Of a stretch of 63,012 nt of DNA, positions 45,165-53,624 are shown piece by piece (position 1 is the first letter of the stretch; the number at the start of each line of letters is the position of its first letter). The translations under genes and the position numbers were made by a program. The notes under the pieces are model-generated. The model searched no databases and was not told the origin of the DNA. It saw only the letters and a program-made list of their open reading frames with translations. This DNA is from Candidatus Nitrotoga sp. CP45 (GTDB lineage Bacteria; Pseudomonadota; Gammaproteobacteria; Burkholderiales; Gallionellaceae), in the NCBI GenBank assembly GCA_003402375.1, contig QFXJ01000054.1, positions 1 through 63,012 on the forward strand. Reading direction: 5' to 3'.

Positions 45165-47780
45165 TTAATTCCCCGTCGCATTTGCTTCACGGTCAAGCGG
45201 GCTCAGCTCCAGCAAATGTACACGGCTCAATTCCGCGTGTGCATCACCAGATTTACGCTCAATTCGCCACAATGCCCGCACCGCCTCTACGTGATATGGA
45301 TTAAGACGCAAAATTTTCTGCAACGCCTCTTTCTCGCTCAAACCATGCTCGCGCGCTTGCGCTAAAGATGAAAACATATTATCAGCCAACGCATAAGCAA
45401 TCCAGCGATCTTTTGCATTCGCCTTATAAGCCAAGTGCGTCAGCTGGTTAGCCTGTTGAGTTGCGCCACGCGCAGCCGCAAGCCAGCTACGCGTCATCAG
45501 CTCGCTTGCTACGTAGGCGCGTTCAAAAGCATCTTTATCGTTGTCTCGAATGCCAAGCAAATTTGCAGCGGCTTCCATTTTCGGCCTGGTTTTCAGCAAA
45601 AGCTGTAATAACTTTGCCACATCTAATTCACCAGCGTAGCGCGCGCGGGGCAGTCGAAACTCAATCACTGGCGACCACTCGTCTTGCACCTGTTCCTGGC
45701 TAACCGGCAGTGGCCCCCAATAGCGTCCGAGCCAAGTCCACCCCCCTTCGCCCGCAGTCGCCTCATCCTGTTGCTCCAAGGACAAACGCTGCAAATTAAG
45801 CAGCAGCCCCTGCGCGCCCATAAATTTCTGCCGTGGGCCGACCAAGGCTAAATGCATTCCATCGAGAAATATTTGCGCATCTGGAAAAACCCGTCGAAAG
45901 CTATTAAAAATTACGTTCAAAGATTTATTGTCAAATTGATTGAGCGCCAACCACTGAACAAATAGCCCATTTTCACTTAAGCGATTACGCACACGCTGAA
46001 ATTGCTGTACTGATAATAAAGAACTTGAACCTGCCAAATCCGGATGAAACACGTCGCCGATTATGACGTCATACTGATCCCGACTCGCGCTTAAGAAATG
46101 CCGTACGTCGTCACGTTCCACTTTAGTTTGGCGCAACACGTTGCGATTTAATGGAGCAAACCAGCTCGTTGCGGAATTAATCGCGCCTTGCGACAACTCA
46201 ACAGCACTACGCTCTAAATCAGGAAATGCCAGGGAGCCAGCCACAGAAATTCCGGTACCTAATCCGAGAAATAGTACCGAGCGAGGCTGCTCATGCAAAA
46301 GCAATGGAAGACGCGCTTGATTGGACTGCACGAACACCGCTGTAGGATCAGTTGAAGCATCCATTCTCTGCAAATCGGTCAGTAACACACGCTGCCCGTC
46401 TTGTTGCTCCACCACGTGAGTCATCGAAATGGCGTCTTCATAAAAATATAAATCCCTGCTCCCCGCTTGCGCCTGCGGTAATAACATATTGACTGGCGGT
46501 AACTTTACAACTGGCCACGCTGCCATTAAAAAAAGCGGTACAGCAAGCCATGCGGTACGCGACTGCGCCCAAGTTAAACCCAAGATCAACAATGCCGCAG
46601 CCGCCACCACCACCGTAGCAGCGCTACCCCAAACCGGAATCAGTACCACTCCCGCAACTACCGCGCCGAGCGCGGCACCCAGTGAATTAGCTCCATATAA
46701 CCATACCCCACCGCCATTGGAGCGGCTGTTTAATAAAGGCAACCACGCTCCAAGCGCCAGAGTAACTGGCAAAGTTACCAGTGCGAGAAGTAACCCTTGC
46801 ATTCTCAATGCTTCAAATAAAGAAGCAAACTCAGCTCGCTCCACCCACGCCGAAAGCGCAGGAAGCAACCATAAACTTAAGATAGTGAATCCTCCAGCGA
46901 CAATGGGCAAGATTACAAACCACGCTTGTCTGTGCTGGCGCGGCGCGATCAAGCTGCCTATACCAATACCCAACAGAAATGATGCCAAAATCACTGTCAG
47001 CACATACTCGGTGCGTAGCATCACCATGCCGAACAAGCGCGTCCATGCTATTTGCAAGATCAGACTTGCCGCACCGATTCCGGCATAGGCGACCAGAAAA
47101 GCTAAACGTGGTCGACTTGCCCTAATGCTTTTCTCAGTAACCTGCGCTGTGGTGTAACGCGATGAAAGCAGCAACAGCGCAATAACTCCAACACAACCAA
47201 TCGCGGCAACCACTCTAACCGCCCAGATCCAGCCCAAAGCCGGCAGCAACCAAAGTGGTAACAGTGCGCCGCAAGCAGCGCCTAGCGTGTTTAAACCGTA
47301 AATCTTCCCCAGTTGCTCCGGCCTATTTCCCACGGATGCTAAAATTAATGGAAACCCTGCCCCCATGATAAAAGCCGGGAATAACAGTAAACACAATGCG
47401 ACACTCGCAATAAGACCATACCATTGAAATAGCGAAAGTTGAGCCGCCGCGCCTTCCATTCCCGCCGACGTCATTTGCAAAATCAGAGGCAAGAATAAAG
47501 CGTAAACAGCAATACCACCTTCCAATGCAGCAAGCAACAACAACGGTCTTTTGATTTGGGAAGCCCGGCGTACCGCAAACAAACTTCCCGCCCCCAACCC
47601 CCCCATAAATACAGCGACGGTCAGCACTACCGCAAAAATACTCACACCGAATTGCAAAGAAAGTATGCGCGCCCACAATACCTCGTATGCCACGCTAGTC
47701 AGACCAAATAATCCATATAGCGCTACCAACGGCCAATAGCTACGCTTTGAAATTATTGATTGTGACTCTTTCACTAGCAT
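45165..47780 (-). CDS. Fused MFS-like/spermidine-synthase-like membrane protein
   Basis: 871 residues. The first half has about a dozen hydrophobic helices (Gly/Ala-rich transporter-like). The second half, about residues 440-650, is a spermidine synthase-type Rossmann methyltransferase fold: LFLGLGTGISVAG, VELSQGAI, DDVRHFLSASRDQYDVIIGD. A helical C-terminal region of about 200 residues follows. Substrate unknown; fused proteins of this kind are widespread and mostly uncharacterised. First of four tightly packed genes with ccoG, which hints at a respiratory or membrane-redox role, but this is inference. Confidence 0.8.
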   Translation of the reverse strand: MLVKESQSIISKRSYWPLVALYGLFGLTSVAYEVLWARILSLQFGVSIFAVVLTVAVFMGGLGAGSLFAVRRASQIKRPLLLLAALEGGIAVYALFLPLILQMTSAGMEGAAAQLSLFQWYGLIASVALCLLLFPAFIMGAGFPLILASVGNRPEQLGKIYGLNTLGAACGALLPLWLLPALGWIWAVRVVAAIGCVGVIALLLLSSRYTTAQVTEKSIRASRPRLAFLVAYAGIGAASLILQIAWTRLFGMVMLRTEYVLTVILASFLLGIGIGSLIAPRQHRQAWFVILPIVAGGFTILSLWLLPALSAWVERAEFASLFEALRMQGLLLALVTLPVTLALGAWLPLLNSRSNGGGVWLYGANSLGAALGAVVAGVVLIPVWGSAATVVVAAAALLILGLTWAQSRTAWLAVPLFLMAAWPVVKLPPVNMLLPQAQAGSRDLYFYEDAISMTHVVEQQDGQRVLLTDLQRMDASTDPTAVFVQSNQARLPLLLHEQPRSVLFLGLGTGISVAGSLAFPDLERSAVELSQGAINSATSWFAPLNRNVLRQTKVERDDVRHFLSASRDQYDVIIGDVFHPDLAGSSSLLSVQQFQRVRNRLSENGLFVQWLALNQFDNKSLNVIFNSFRRVFPDAQIFLDGMHLALVGPRQKFMGAQGLLLNLQRLSLEQQDEATAGEGGWTWLGRYWGPLPVSQEQVQDEWSPVIEFRLPRARYAGELDVAKLLQLLLKTRPKMEAAANLLGIRDNDKDAFERAYVASELMTRSWLAAARGATQQANQLTHLAYKANAKDRWIAYALADNMFSSLAQAREHGLSEKEALQKILRLNPYHVEAVRALWRIERKSGDAHAELSRVHLLELSPLDREANATGN

Positions 47781-47964
47781 GAACCAACCTTAAAAATAAA
47801 GCGTATATAACTAAAACAAATACTAATAACAGCGCATGAATGTGTAATCTACATTTGTGACTGTAAAGCACAGTATTACCCGCATAATTTCCTTCAGGCT
47901 TTATACAATCGGCAATATCTTTAGCTTTCCACAATAGAGCAGCATGCGGATACAATAGCGCTAG

Positions 47965-48278
47965 AACCTACGAAAACGGCGTGCGTTTGCTTTAATTATT
48001 TGCATGTAGGAATTAAAAGCCTCGGCGGCGGCATTGCCGGTAATGGCAATGCGCAATTGTACAAACTCTGCAAGTGCGGCATGCAATTGTTACTTTGACT
48101 GGCCCTCTAATCGACTACACATAGCACTGGCCACCCACACTTCAAGTAACGCTGAACGGTTGTGATGTTGCGATAACGCCATAATTTGATGAAATCTTCT
48201 TTGATGCTCCAAACCCGATTGGTCTTAAAATTCATCTGATGCAAGGAACAAAATACTAACCCTTCAGCACTGCGTCCA
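47965..48278 (-). pseudogene. Decayed ISL3-family transposase fragment
   Basis: On the minus strand MNFKTNRVWSIKEDFIKLW and YRNITTVQRYLKCGWPV match the ISL3 block that usually reads LKT.RAW.IKE.....W.Y. Frameshifted pieces of the following domain (SRLEGQS, ITGNAAAEAFNSYMQIIKAN) follow. Stops occur throughout. The rest of the 47.8-48.4 kb gap holds no gene. Confidence 0.6.
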
Positions 48279-48397
48279 AACAAATAAATTTTGTAGTAAA
48301 CGTTTTCCGTTTAAGTTAAGCGAGAATGCATCTACTATCACGACAGTTTCATCGAAGAGCCGACTAAGCGGACAATGGAGGAGCGGTATGTAATCAA

Positions 48398-48787
48398 TTA
48401 GAAAGGATAAAACCAAATAACGCCCACAATAGCATGTACGAAAGCCAACGTGACAGTAAGCCCGGCAGAAATCATATGCAACACAAATACTTGTTTACCA
48501 TATATTCCCATAGCAATGCCCAATGCCCCGGTAATTAAAAGCAAGATTAACAAAGGTACGCCCAATAAAAACATAGTTAAATGCTTCTTTTGTATAGTTG
48601 AAGGCCTATCTATTTTAATCTGGCTGGCTTGCTGTTCAAATGCCTCCATCACCCTAGTACTATCACCCTGCTGAACGTTATCATCAGCGCGCACAGTTGG
48701 TATCACACAAAATAAAAACAACATCGCTGTAATCAGCCAGCACACTATTAAATTTGGGTAGAAGATACCCCTTACATTCGCCATCAT
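48398..48787 (-). CDS. Hypothetical membrane protein of the oxidase cluster
   Basis: 129 residues with an N-terminal signal-like helix (about residues 13-33), a polar middle and two C-terminal helices (LTMFLLGVPLLILLLITGAL and a His-containing LHMISAGLTVTLAFVHAIVG). Family not recognised; the paired His in the last helices could bind heme, but that is speculation. Starts ATGA over the stop of the preceding gene. Last of the oxidase-cluster genes. Confidence 0.65.
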   Translation of the reverse strand: MMANVRGIFYPNLIVCWLITAMLFLFCVIPTVRADDNVQQGDSTRVMEAFEQQASQIKIDRPSTIQKKHLTMFLLGVPLLILLLITGALGIAMGIYGKQVFVLHMISAGLTVTLAFVHAIVGVIWFYPF

Positions 48788-49038
48788 TTCTCACTCTCAA
48801 CTGAAATTGTCTGTTGCTCTTCCTGAGCAGCTTTGCTTTCCGCATAATGCCATGTCAACACCGCCATCAAAATAAAGGGAACAAAAAGAACACCCAACAG
48901 GAATAAAAAAATAAACCAGAGCGTATCAATATGCACGTGAAGAAAGCGATAACTATCCACTGCATAACTCATTTTCACCAAAGACAATGAGAAAGCAAGA
49001 ACCATCCCCAAGTGCCGCAAGATCTTGAGCACTTTCAC
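48784..49038 (-). CDS. Small hypothetical membrane protein
   Basis: 84 residues from a GTG that overlaps the stop of the SUMF1-like gene (GTGA). Two hydrophobic segments: LGMVLAFSLSLVKMSYA, looking like a signal peptide, and LWFIFLFLLGVLFVPFILMA, then a Glu/Gln-rich tail. The frame is open further upstream, but that stretch lies inside the previous gene. Family not recognised. Confidence 0.6.
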   Translation of the reverse strand: MKVLKILRHLGMVLAFSLSLVKMSYAVDSYRFLHVHIDTLWFIFLFLLGVLFVPFILMAVLTWHYAESKAAQEEQQTISVESEK

Positions 49039-50099
49039 TCTTTTGTGTCCTTTACGCCGGAATTGTTTACACAGCGAAATCCAAAAAAATCGGAAGCATA
49101 ATTTGCAAAAGCAAAATTTCGATGAAATACTGCGGAAGAGAACGGATCCCCCTTCCATGAGCCACCACGCAATACCTTGTAGCTTCCTCCAGTCGGCACA
49201 ATGTCAATCTCTTTGTTATTTGTCGTCCTCACGATTTTTCCTTTAAACAAATCTGACGGCGCGTCAGACCCTGGATAAGGCGTAAAATCATCCGCTGTCC
49301 ACTCATTCACGTTACCCGCCATATCCATTACTCCATATGGACTAACGCCATTCGGATAAGCATTTACGTTGGTTGTAGAACCAACATTATAATAAGCATT
49401 CAACCGCTCCGGCTCCATCTTATTACCCCACGGCCAGCGCCTACCATCTATTCCACGACCAGATTTTTCCCATTCCGCTTCAGAAGGAAGTCGCTTGCCT
49501 GCCCACTTGGCGTAAGCTGTTGCATCATACCAAGACACCATGGTAACGGGGCGCAACATTTCGCCTTGAGGAATTTTGCCTTTTTTCCAGTTCAGCGGCG
49601 GACGATGTGAAGTAGCGACTACAAATTTGGCATATTGAGCATTAGTTACAGGATATTTGTCTATCCAGAAGGCGGGTAATTTAACTGAATGCTGGGGACG
49701 ATTTTGTACATCTGCACGTTCTAAATCTGTACCCATTAAAAAAGCTCCCTCAGGAATTAAAACCATACTGTCTATTTCAAGCCATTCCTCTTTGGAGAGC
49801 AAGCTTTCAATTTCTATAGCACTATATCCTGCCGCATGATTTTTTTCGGCCTCATGCGCACTATGCAACACTAAATCTTCCCCTGCAGCGCGTATGTGGG
49901 ATAATTCATCTTTTAATTCGTAAGTTGCACGCGTGCGCATTTCACCCATACGTTCGAATCCCTGATTCACCACATACAAGGTAATACCAATCGCTAACAA
50001 AACTAGGCAAATTACAAAAGTAGCCGACAAATAACGTTTGCGACGTGCATAATCTACAGCAGAATGTACAGTTTTTCTGTTTGCAGAAGTAACTGCCAT
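49035..50099 (-). CDS. Membrane-anchored SUMF1/FGE-fold protein without catalytic cysteines
   Basis: 354 residues. A transmembrane anchor (about residues 23-45), a helical linker, then from about residue 108 a formylglycine-generating-enzyme-type (SUMF1, C-type-lectin-like) domain: MVLIPEGAFLMGTD, WIDKYPVTNAQYAKF, VSWYDATAYAKWAGKRLPSEAEWE, NVNEWTADDFTPY and RGGSWKGDPFSSAVFHRN. True FGEs have a cysteine pair in the RGGSF-x-C region; here none is present, so sulfatase-type activation is unlikely. Embedded in the oxidase cluster between membrane genes, suggesting a structural or assembly role. Confidence 0.85.
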   Translation of the reverse strand: MAVTSANRKTVHSAVDYARRKRYLSATFVICLVLLAIGITLYVVNQGFERMGEMRTRATYELKDELSHIRAAGEDLVLHSAHEAEKNHAAGYSAIEIESLLSKEEWLEIDSMVLIPEGAFLMGTDLERADVQNRPQHSVKLPAFWIDKYPVTNAQYAKFVVATSHRPPLNWKKGKIPQGEMLRPVTMVSWYDATAYAKWAGKRLPSEAEWEKSGRGIDGRRWPWGNKMEPERLNAYYNVGSTTNVNAYPNGVSPYGVMDMAGNVNEWTADDFTPYPGSDAPSDLFKGKIVRTTNNKEIDIVPTGGSYKVLRGGSWKGDPFSSAVFHRNFAFANYASDFFGFRCVNNSGVKDTKE

Positions 50100-50570
50100 C
50101 TAAATATCTCTTTCTCTGTTGTCGGAACGTTGCTTATATAAAAAAGCTCGCGGACTTCTTCCGTATGTTCCTTTCACAATGGTTTCACCCATGACGCCAC
50201 CGAATGCTGCCGCAGTCATAACTACAGTCACAAACAAAGCCCACATACCAAAAGGAATTAGCGATGCATTTTCCGGAATTCCACTTAAATAAACGCTATC
50301 CAGATAACTAACCAATTTAACTATTAATGGCGGGAAATAACACAGCCATTTTCCACCAAGTCCAAAAATAACAGAAACCAATACACCCACAAAAAAAGGG
50401 AGCGCCAACATATCTATGACCCACAGGCTATTAAAATCAAGGATACCGTGAAATAACTCGATTTTTACTCCAAGTAAGCGGTCGCCAAAATAGTTCAATG
50501 CACAACCCATGGTTACTGCCACTACCCCGCTAAAAAACCGAGCCCCGGTTAAGGGTGGCAATTTGCTCAT
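50100..50570 (-). CDS. Hypothetical membrane protein of the oxidase cluster
   Basis: 156 residues with about four hydrophobic segments, including FFSGVVAVTMGCALNYFGD, LALPFFVGVLVSVIFGLGG and ALFVTVVMTAAAFGGVMG. No recognised domain. ATGA overlap with the upstream cytochrome gene; the SUMF1-like gene starts next to its stop. Probably a subunit or assembly factor of the oxidase, by context only. Confidence 0.65.
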   Translation of the reverse strand: MSKLPPLTGARFFSGVVAVTMGCALNYFGDRLLGVKIELFHGILDFNSLWVIDMLALPFFVGVLVSVIFGLGGKWLCYFPPLIVKLVSYLDSVYLSGIPENASLIPFGMWALFVTVVMTAAAFGGVMGETIVKGTYGRSPRAFLYKQRSDNRERDI

Positions 50571-51055
50571 GGGCGGTACTCATGGCCAGTAAGCATCTCA
50601 TGCTCAGCTTTACGAGTTTCTTCTAAATACCAATCTTTCACCTTTAAGCTTGCCATATAGCGTGCCAGAAGTCTCCGCTCATTTTCCGGTAGTTGCGCAT
50701 AAGACGGCATCTGATATTCTTTCTTTAAGCGGGATGGTAATATTGCCTGAGGATTGCTAGCTGAAAAATATTGATAAAACCAATCTTCACTTCGCAAAGA
50801 ACCCATACCGTCCAATATTGGGGCTGGGACGGCTTTTATAAGATCACGCACCGTCCACAATGAATGGCAACTTTTGCAATTTTGCTGGCGATATATATCC
50901 GTAGCAGCGCGCTCTAGGGTAGCAGATGCAGTGCTGAAATAAGGAATACCTTTATCGACTTCCTGAATAGTATTAAGGCGCCATAGATTACGCCCCATAA
51001 AACCTATAACCACAATTGCAATCACTACAAAAACAATTTTTTCGCCTGATTTCAT
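50567..51055 (-). CDS. Membrane-anchored monoheme cytochrome c
   Basis: 162 residues: N-terminal anchor (about residues 7-22), heme site C60-KS-C63-H64, and a likely distal Met in EYQMPSYAQLPENERRLLARYM, the same M-P-x-Y-x-x-L pattern found in CcoO and CcoP heme domains. Overlaps its neighbours by ATGA on both sides. May stand in for a CcoP-type electron entry. Confidence 0.85.
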   Translation of the reverse strand: MKSGEKIVFVVIAIVVIGFMGRNLWRLNTIQEVDKGIPYFSTASATLERAATDIYRQQNCKSCHSLWTVRDLIKAVPAPILDGMGSLRSEDWFYQYFSASNPQAILPSRLKKEYQMPSYAQLPENERRLLARYMASLKVKDWYLEETRKAEHEMLTGHEYRP

Positions 51056-51330
51056 TGGTCCTGTTGCTTTTCTTTTTCCTGACGCTTTAATACACGCTCC
51101 CGGCTTTGTATCTGTGCGGCAACCACCTCGCGACTTTTAGCATATTCCTGAGCTGACATTTTTTCTTTGTCGTCTTCATCAAATACTAGGTACTTGATAT
51201 CTTCATCGAATTGCTCATTCTTCACCCCCCATCTAATCCAATAGATAACAGCAATAATTATCATTCCTCCGACAATAAGCCAAAGGTAAATAGACCATCC
51301 ATCATCCAACGATTGCAAGTAGTTTTCCAT
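51052..51330 (-). CDS. CcoS-like small oxidase assembly protein
   Basis: 92 residues: one helix (about residues 14-33) followed by WGVKNEQFDEDIKYLVFDEDD, which resembles the CcoS pattern W-x-V-x-x-G-Q-F-D-D-L-E with an acidic end. CcoS is needed for cofactor insertion into cbb3 oxidases. The C-terminal tail is longer and charged (KRQEKEKQQDQ). Overlaps the cytochrome c gene by 4 bp. Confidence 0.6.
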   Translation of the reverse strand: MENYLQSLDDGWSIYLWLIVGGMIIIAVIYWIRWGVKNEQFDEDIKYLVFDEDDKEKMSAQEYAKSREVVAAQIQSRERVLKRQEKEKQQDQ

Positions 51331-51372
51331 GTTTTCTCCGTTGATCGTTAGAGAACCATCCTAGTAGATAAC

Positions 51373-51693
51373 CTAGAAAAGATTTCCGCCCAGCATTTGC
51401 AACCCGCCAAAAATGACTGCAACAACGATTCCTGTAATTATCAGGCCAAACATAACTTTCTCACCAAATCTCATTTTTTTTGGCGCATGGCTCCCAAATA
51501 TCACCATGTATACAATGCCTGAAAACACCAATACACCCAACAACATAAAAAAAAACACACCAGTACTAAATTGCTGGCTACGCATCCCTTCTATGCTTAG
51601 GTCTAACTTCGGTGAATATACTGGGTTAGCTAACACATTTAAAACACTATCTATATTTAGGCTTTCAAGAAATGAATAAATAATTATCTCCAT
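51373..51693 (-). CDS. Small hypothetical membrane protein
   Basis: 106 residues with two C-terminal helices (VFFFMLLGVLVFSGIVYMVI and VMFGLIITGIVVAVIFGGLQ). Family not recognised. First gene after a strong terminator, 43 bp before the CcoS-like gene, so it may begin a second transcript of the cluster. Confidence 0.65.
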   Translation of the reverse strand: MEIIIYSFLESLNIDSVLNVLANPVYSPKLDLSIEGMRSQQFSTGVFFFMLLGVLVFSGIVYMVIFGSHAPKKMRFGEKVMFGLIITGIVVAVIFGGLQMLGGNLF

Positions 51694-51714
51694 TCATTCC
51701 AAATAAATTCTTGT

Positions 51715-51747
51715 AAAAAAGAGTATGCCGCCCTTACGGCGGCATAC
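51715..51747 (-). terminator. Intrinsic terminator inside the oxidase cluster
   Basis: A 10-bp perfect stem (GTATGCCGCC with GGCGGCATAC, 5-nt loop) followed on the minus strand by CTCTTTTTT. It separates the ccoN-ccoO-like group from the cytochrome/SUMF1 group. Confidence 0.85.
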
Positions 51748-51776
51748 CTTGTGAACTAAGTTTGCAACCAGCAGCT

Positions 51777-51911
51777 CTAGGATTTATTCGACCTTATTTG
51801 AGGACTTTTCTTATCGTAGTTATCCACAAAGAAGCTATAAAAAAATGGAGCCAGAAATCCAATCGCCACCACTACCGCAAAACAAGCAGGTCCATAATCG
51901 AAATCTATCAT
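51777..51911 (-). CDS. 44-residue CcoQ-like membrane peptide
   Basis: MIDFDYGPACFAVVVAIGFL continues into APFFYSFFVDNYDKK: one membrane helix and a polar tail. AGGAGG lies 6 nt before the ATG, one of the best ribosome binding sites in the window. Placed right after the catalytic and cytochrome subunit genes, where small subunits such as CcoQ are found. No sequence-family match is claimed. Confidence 0.7.
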   Translation of the reverse strand: MIDFDYGPACFAVVVAIGFLAPFFYSFFVDNYDKKSPQIRSNKS

Positions 51912-51941
51912 TTGATGCCTCCTGAATGTAGTTACTATAAA

Positions 51942-52607
51942 TTAAACGTTATGCCGTCTATCACCATGACGAGGATCATTATCGTGATGACGAGGTTGCC
52001 AATGATAGGGCGGCAACCGTTTCACAGTAATTGTCACGCCAAGAAAAAACATCGTAAGATAAAACAAATCAATCGTGTATCCCTTATCCCACCAAGGCTG
52101 TTGACGCTCTCGTTTACCATTCGGACGATAATTGCCCTCAAAATTAGCAATTTTCACCTCTGGCCCCACAACAGTGTAATCCTTAAGATCCACATCCGGA
52201 AGCTTCATAATCTCCTCAATTTGAGGTTTGATAACACGCAGGTCATTCATACTCACTGGATGTCGTCCCTGCTGAGCCTTAAATGGGCTGTCTTTATTAA
52301 TTTCAACAATTCGTTTCATTGCCGCATCATCACCCTGAGTTTCTTGTATCGACTGAATTTCAGGGGTGTCCATAGCTTTAATATAGTCAACGTAAATAGC
52401 AGCTGTTGGACGCTGCCCCCAAAGAGGAATTGTAGTCAGGAATGCCGTTGCGACCGTTAACAAGACCAGAACAACAACAGGTACAGGCAAACGATTGTTA
52501 TCCTCCGTCATCCCACCAAGATCCTCCGCCTCCCAGAGCTGTTTGGATCGAGCTACAGTCTCTTCATGCGTCAAAGTTACCAACGGTTCATTAAATACCC
52601 AAGGCAT
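51942..52607 (-). CDS. Heme-less CcoP-like membrane protein with His-rich tail
   Basis: 221 residues. The N-terminal segment EDLGGMTEDNNRLPVP then a helix (LVLLTVATAFLTTIPLWG) recalls the CcoP start (D-G-I-x-E-x-N-N-P-L-P before its helix), but no CxxCH follows; instead there is a soluble middle of about 110 residues, a second helix (IDLFYLTMFFLGVTITV) and a tail with five histidines in the last 21 residues. A shorter relative is encoded beside ccoG. Possibly the third subunit of the oxidase. Confidence 0.65.
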   Translation of the reverse strand: MPWVFNEPLVTLTHEETVARSKQLWEAEDLGGMTEDNNRLPVPVVVLVLLTVATAFLTTIPLWGQRPTAAIYVDYIKAMDTPEIQSIQETQGDDAAMKRIVEINKDSPFKAQQGRHPVSMNDLRVIKPQIEEIMKLPDVDLKDYTVVGPEVKIANFEGNYRPNGKRERQQPWWDKGYTIDLFYLTMFFLGVTITVKRLPPYHWQPRHHDNDPRHGDRRHNV

Positions 52608-52625
52608 ATCATCGTCCCCCTTAAA

Positions 52626-53588
52626 TTATTTCAGGTTTATAACAAAATCAATTAAGTTTCGAATTTCGCTATCTTTAGCATACATGGGCACATCAGGAGG
52701 AGTAGTGATTTTACCTTCCCGATACTCATCATACTCAGAACGCCATTTTTTGAAATCAATTTTTTTGCCATCAGCGTCGACCTCGCCCCATAAATAATCA
52801 AAACGTGGCATGATGGAATGCGGTTGCACTAAACGTGGATTAAAGAAATGCAGCATCATCCACTCTCTCGACGCATTGCGTGACCCCACATGCAATAAGT
52901 CTGGTCCTTTGCGGTCAGATCCAAATGCTGTCGGAGATTCCCCATTAAAATCACCTAGCATAGGGGGCGCTCCAAACACTTGCCAATCTTGCGTTTGTTC
53001 AGGCAACAATGTATGACACCACCAACAACCCTCTCGTACAAACATGGTTTTTCCAGAGCCAGCATGTAATATATCTGAATCTGCAGCTTGCTTTAAAACC
53101 TCATCTGGAGTCCAACCTTTCGTGGCCGTCGCATTCTCCATATACGAAAGTGGCTTATCCTCAAAAGTCAGCAATTGATCGCTCTTTTTAATCAAAAAGA
53201 CAGCACCGCTTTCCTTCCTTGCTTCTGTTATACGGCCTTGTTTAACACTAAGCTCCTCAACGCCCTTACCCAAGTTAGCAGTATGAGTCACCCCATTCGG
53301 CAATGACGTCCCTGCTGGATATACATAGGCGTACACTGGCTCCATCGGCTCACCGCTTTTCGGATCTTTTCTGACCAACACTTTCAATGGCTTATTCAAA
53401 CCATTCAACAATGGATCTGCAAGCTGCCAGCCTGAATCCCACCCTGAAGTCAACTGCTTGTCCAAGCCAACCTCAGAGCTGATTGAAGCCGCAAGATCAA
53501 AGCTTGGGAAAAACAAGGTTATACTCATTGACAGCCCAAATGCAAGTCCAAACGCCCTGGAACCAATCCTATACTCTCTAAAATTCAT
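52626..53588 (-). CDS. ccoO: CcoO-like monoheme cytochrome c subunit
   Basis: 320 residues. N-terminal signal or anchor (about 12-34), roughly 140 residues of unusual sequence, then a CcoO-like heme domain: C188-WW-C191-H192, GSDRKGPDLLHVGSR (CcoO: GSKRTGPDLARVGGR), HFFNPRLVQPHSIMPRFDYLW (CcoO: YNPRDVVPESKMPSYPWL) with the distal Met. In normal CcoO the heme follows the anchor closely, so the 150-residue insertion is notable. Next to ccoN, as expected. Confidence 0.82.
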   Translation of the reverse strand: MNFREYRIGSRAFGLAFGLSMSITLFFPSFDLAASISSEVGLDKQLTSGWDSGWQLADPLLNGLNKPLKVLVRKDPKSGEPMEPVYAYVYPAGTSLPNGVTHTANLGKGVEELSVKQGRITEARKESGAVFLIKKSDQLLTFEDKPLSYMENATATKGWTPDEVLKQAADSDILHAGSGKTMFVREGCWWCHTLLPEQTQDWQVFGAPPMLGDFNGESPTAFGSDRKGPDLLHVGSRNASREWMMLHFFNPRLVQPHSIMPRFDYLWGEVDADGKKIDFKKWRSEYDEYREGKITTPPDVPMYAKDSEIRNLIDFVINLK

Positions 53589-53624
53589 TATTTTCTCCTC
53601 AGATCCTGGCTTAAAGTTTTAAGT

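Noticed and set aside
46489-47088. 199-codon plus-strand open frame
   Set aside because: Antisense to the fused MFS/spermidine-synthase gene; Ala/Thr-rich composition typical of a shadow frame.
49035-50099. Possible sulfatase-activating formylglycine-generating enzyme
   Set aside because: The cysteines needed for that reaction are absent in the RGGSW region and no sulfatase gene is in the window.
51762-52460. 232-codon plus-strand open frame
   Set aside because: Antisense to the 221-residue membrane protein and the 44-residue gene, both with good ribosome binding sites and membrane patterns.
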